A stretch of DNA of 64,000 bases from the NCBI GenBank assembly GCA_018398805.1, contig JAGFBZ010002033.1, positions 2,007,501 through 2,071,500 on the forward strand, given 5' to 3'. The notes beneath the pieces are model-generated. The model saw nothing but the letters and a program-made list of their open reading frames with translations. It had not been told where the DNA came from and did no database searches. Positions 62,167 to 64,000 of the stretch are shown piece after piece. The stretch is from Hirundichthys speculiger (taxonomy: Eukaryota; Chordata; Actinopteri; Beloniformes; Exocoetidae). Each line of letters begins with the position of its first letter. The stretch's first letter is position 1. The translations under genes were made by a program, and so were the position numbers.

Positions 62167-62180
62167 GCGCCCCCTGCTGG
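62167..62180 (-). promoter_or_regulatory. CTCF-like motif between rlim and glod5
   Basis: The reverse complement CCAGCAGGGGGCGC fits the CTCF core fully. It lies about 265 bases before the glod5 ATG, within the likely promoter region. Confidence 0.45.
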
Positions 62181-62444
62181 TCTGTTCTAGCATGATCCTT
62201 CTCTTCATTTCTAACGTGACGTGCAGAAACAAAAGCAATTGCCAGTGTGTTTCAGCTTAGGTTTTCCTAAAGTAGTATGGTTTTATTAACATTTCGGGAA
62301 GAGATATAGTCGGTATTACATTTTCAGCTGTAAGCTGTTAAAGGTTTAAGCTGTGAAAGACACAAGTGAGTGTGATAGTGTGTAATGTTGGTTCATAGGT
62401 CAGACAGACAAGGAAGTACTGGACGGTAAAGCACTTCAGCAAGA

Positions 62445-63769
<1,325 letters not shown>

Positions 63770-63895
63770 ACATGGAAAAATACATTGAGCGCCTCGCCCT
63801 CATTGCACTTTTATGTTGTTCTTTAAGTTTTTATTTGCATTTTCTTTTTTTACATTTTGGTAAAGTGAGCTTGAGTGTTTTGAAAGGTGCTGATA

Positions 63896-63901
63896 AATAA
63901 A
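63896..63901 (+). promoter_or_regulatory. glod5: glod5 poly(A) signal
   Basis: AATAAA followed by a T/A-rich stretch, at a usual distance after the glod5 stop. Confidence 0.6.
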
Positions 63902-64000
63902 GTTTATTGTAATTATTATAAAGATGTGGACAGTAAGGGGGTGTGATCACCTCACACATGGGTGAATTGTAAGGGGTTATTGTTGATGGGAGGAATGGCT

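Overview
The window looks like nuclear DNA from a teleost fish, probably a percomorph. It holds intron-containing vertebrate genes, is AT-rich, carries many (CA)n, poly-T and poly-C runs, and is full of decayed Tc1, hAT, LINE and tRNA-derived SINE copies of types common in fish. Species cannot be named from the sequence. All calls rest on reading splice sites, reading frames and remembered protein families; no search was run.

Three protein-coding genes are supported, all on the + strand. (1) nexmif (KIAA2022), a neuronal nuclear protein: a first coding exon at 29605-29732 (ATG 29654) joins in phase to a giant exon at 34756-38969, giving about 1430 residues. A 5' non-coding exon was not located; the first 29.6 kb is probably its long first intron plus upstream DNA, and a 3' UTR may run to about 42.35 kb. 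(2) rlim (RNF12), a RING-H2 E3 ubiquitin ligase: coding exons at 54436-54604, 55840-55944 and 56092-57933, with a likely 5' non-coding exon and promoter near 51.8-52.3 kb. Its last exon carries a one-base frameshift in a G run at 57047-57050 that separates the N-terminal half from the RING; the rest is intact, so this is either an assembly or sequencing error or a recent lesion. (3) glod5, a small glyoxalase/VOC-fold protein of 170 residues in four exons at 62445-63769. NEXMIF followed by RLIM in the same orientation matches human Xq13, while glod5 (human Xp11) is a different neighbour from the mammalian SLC16A2.

The rest is introns and intergenic DNA with a layered transposon record: SINEs near 3.1 and 6.9 kb, a MITE splitting a repeat at 6.0 kb, hAT relics at 15.5-16.9 and 17.3 kb, a Tc1-like element with DD36E spacing at 20.7-22.0 kb and an older inverted relative at 59.7-61.0 kb, a LINE at 44.9-48.3 kb split by a 1.34-kb hAT with perfect 8-bp target duplications, a three-level nest at 48.8-50.1 kb, and a SINE split by a hAT at 61.0-61.7 kb.

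The observations most worth a second look are the rlim frameshift, a candidate frame-breaking (poison) exon in rlim intron 2, a Glu-Pro repeat expansion in Rlim, a nexmif uORF whose stop overlaps the start codon, a nexmif stop codon that overlaps a consensus splice donor, and several CTCF-like motifs in convergent orientation around nexmif-rlim. I found no wholly new biological system.
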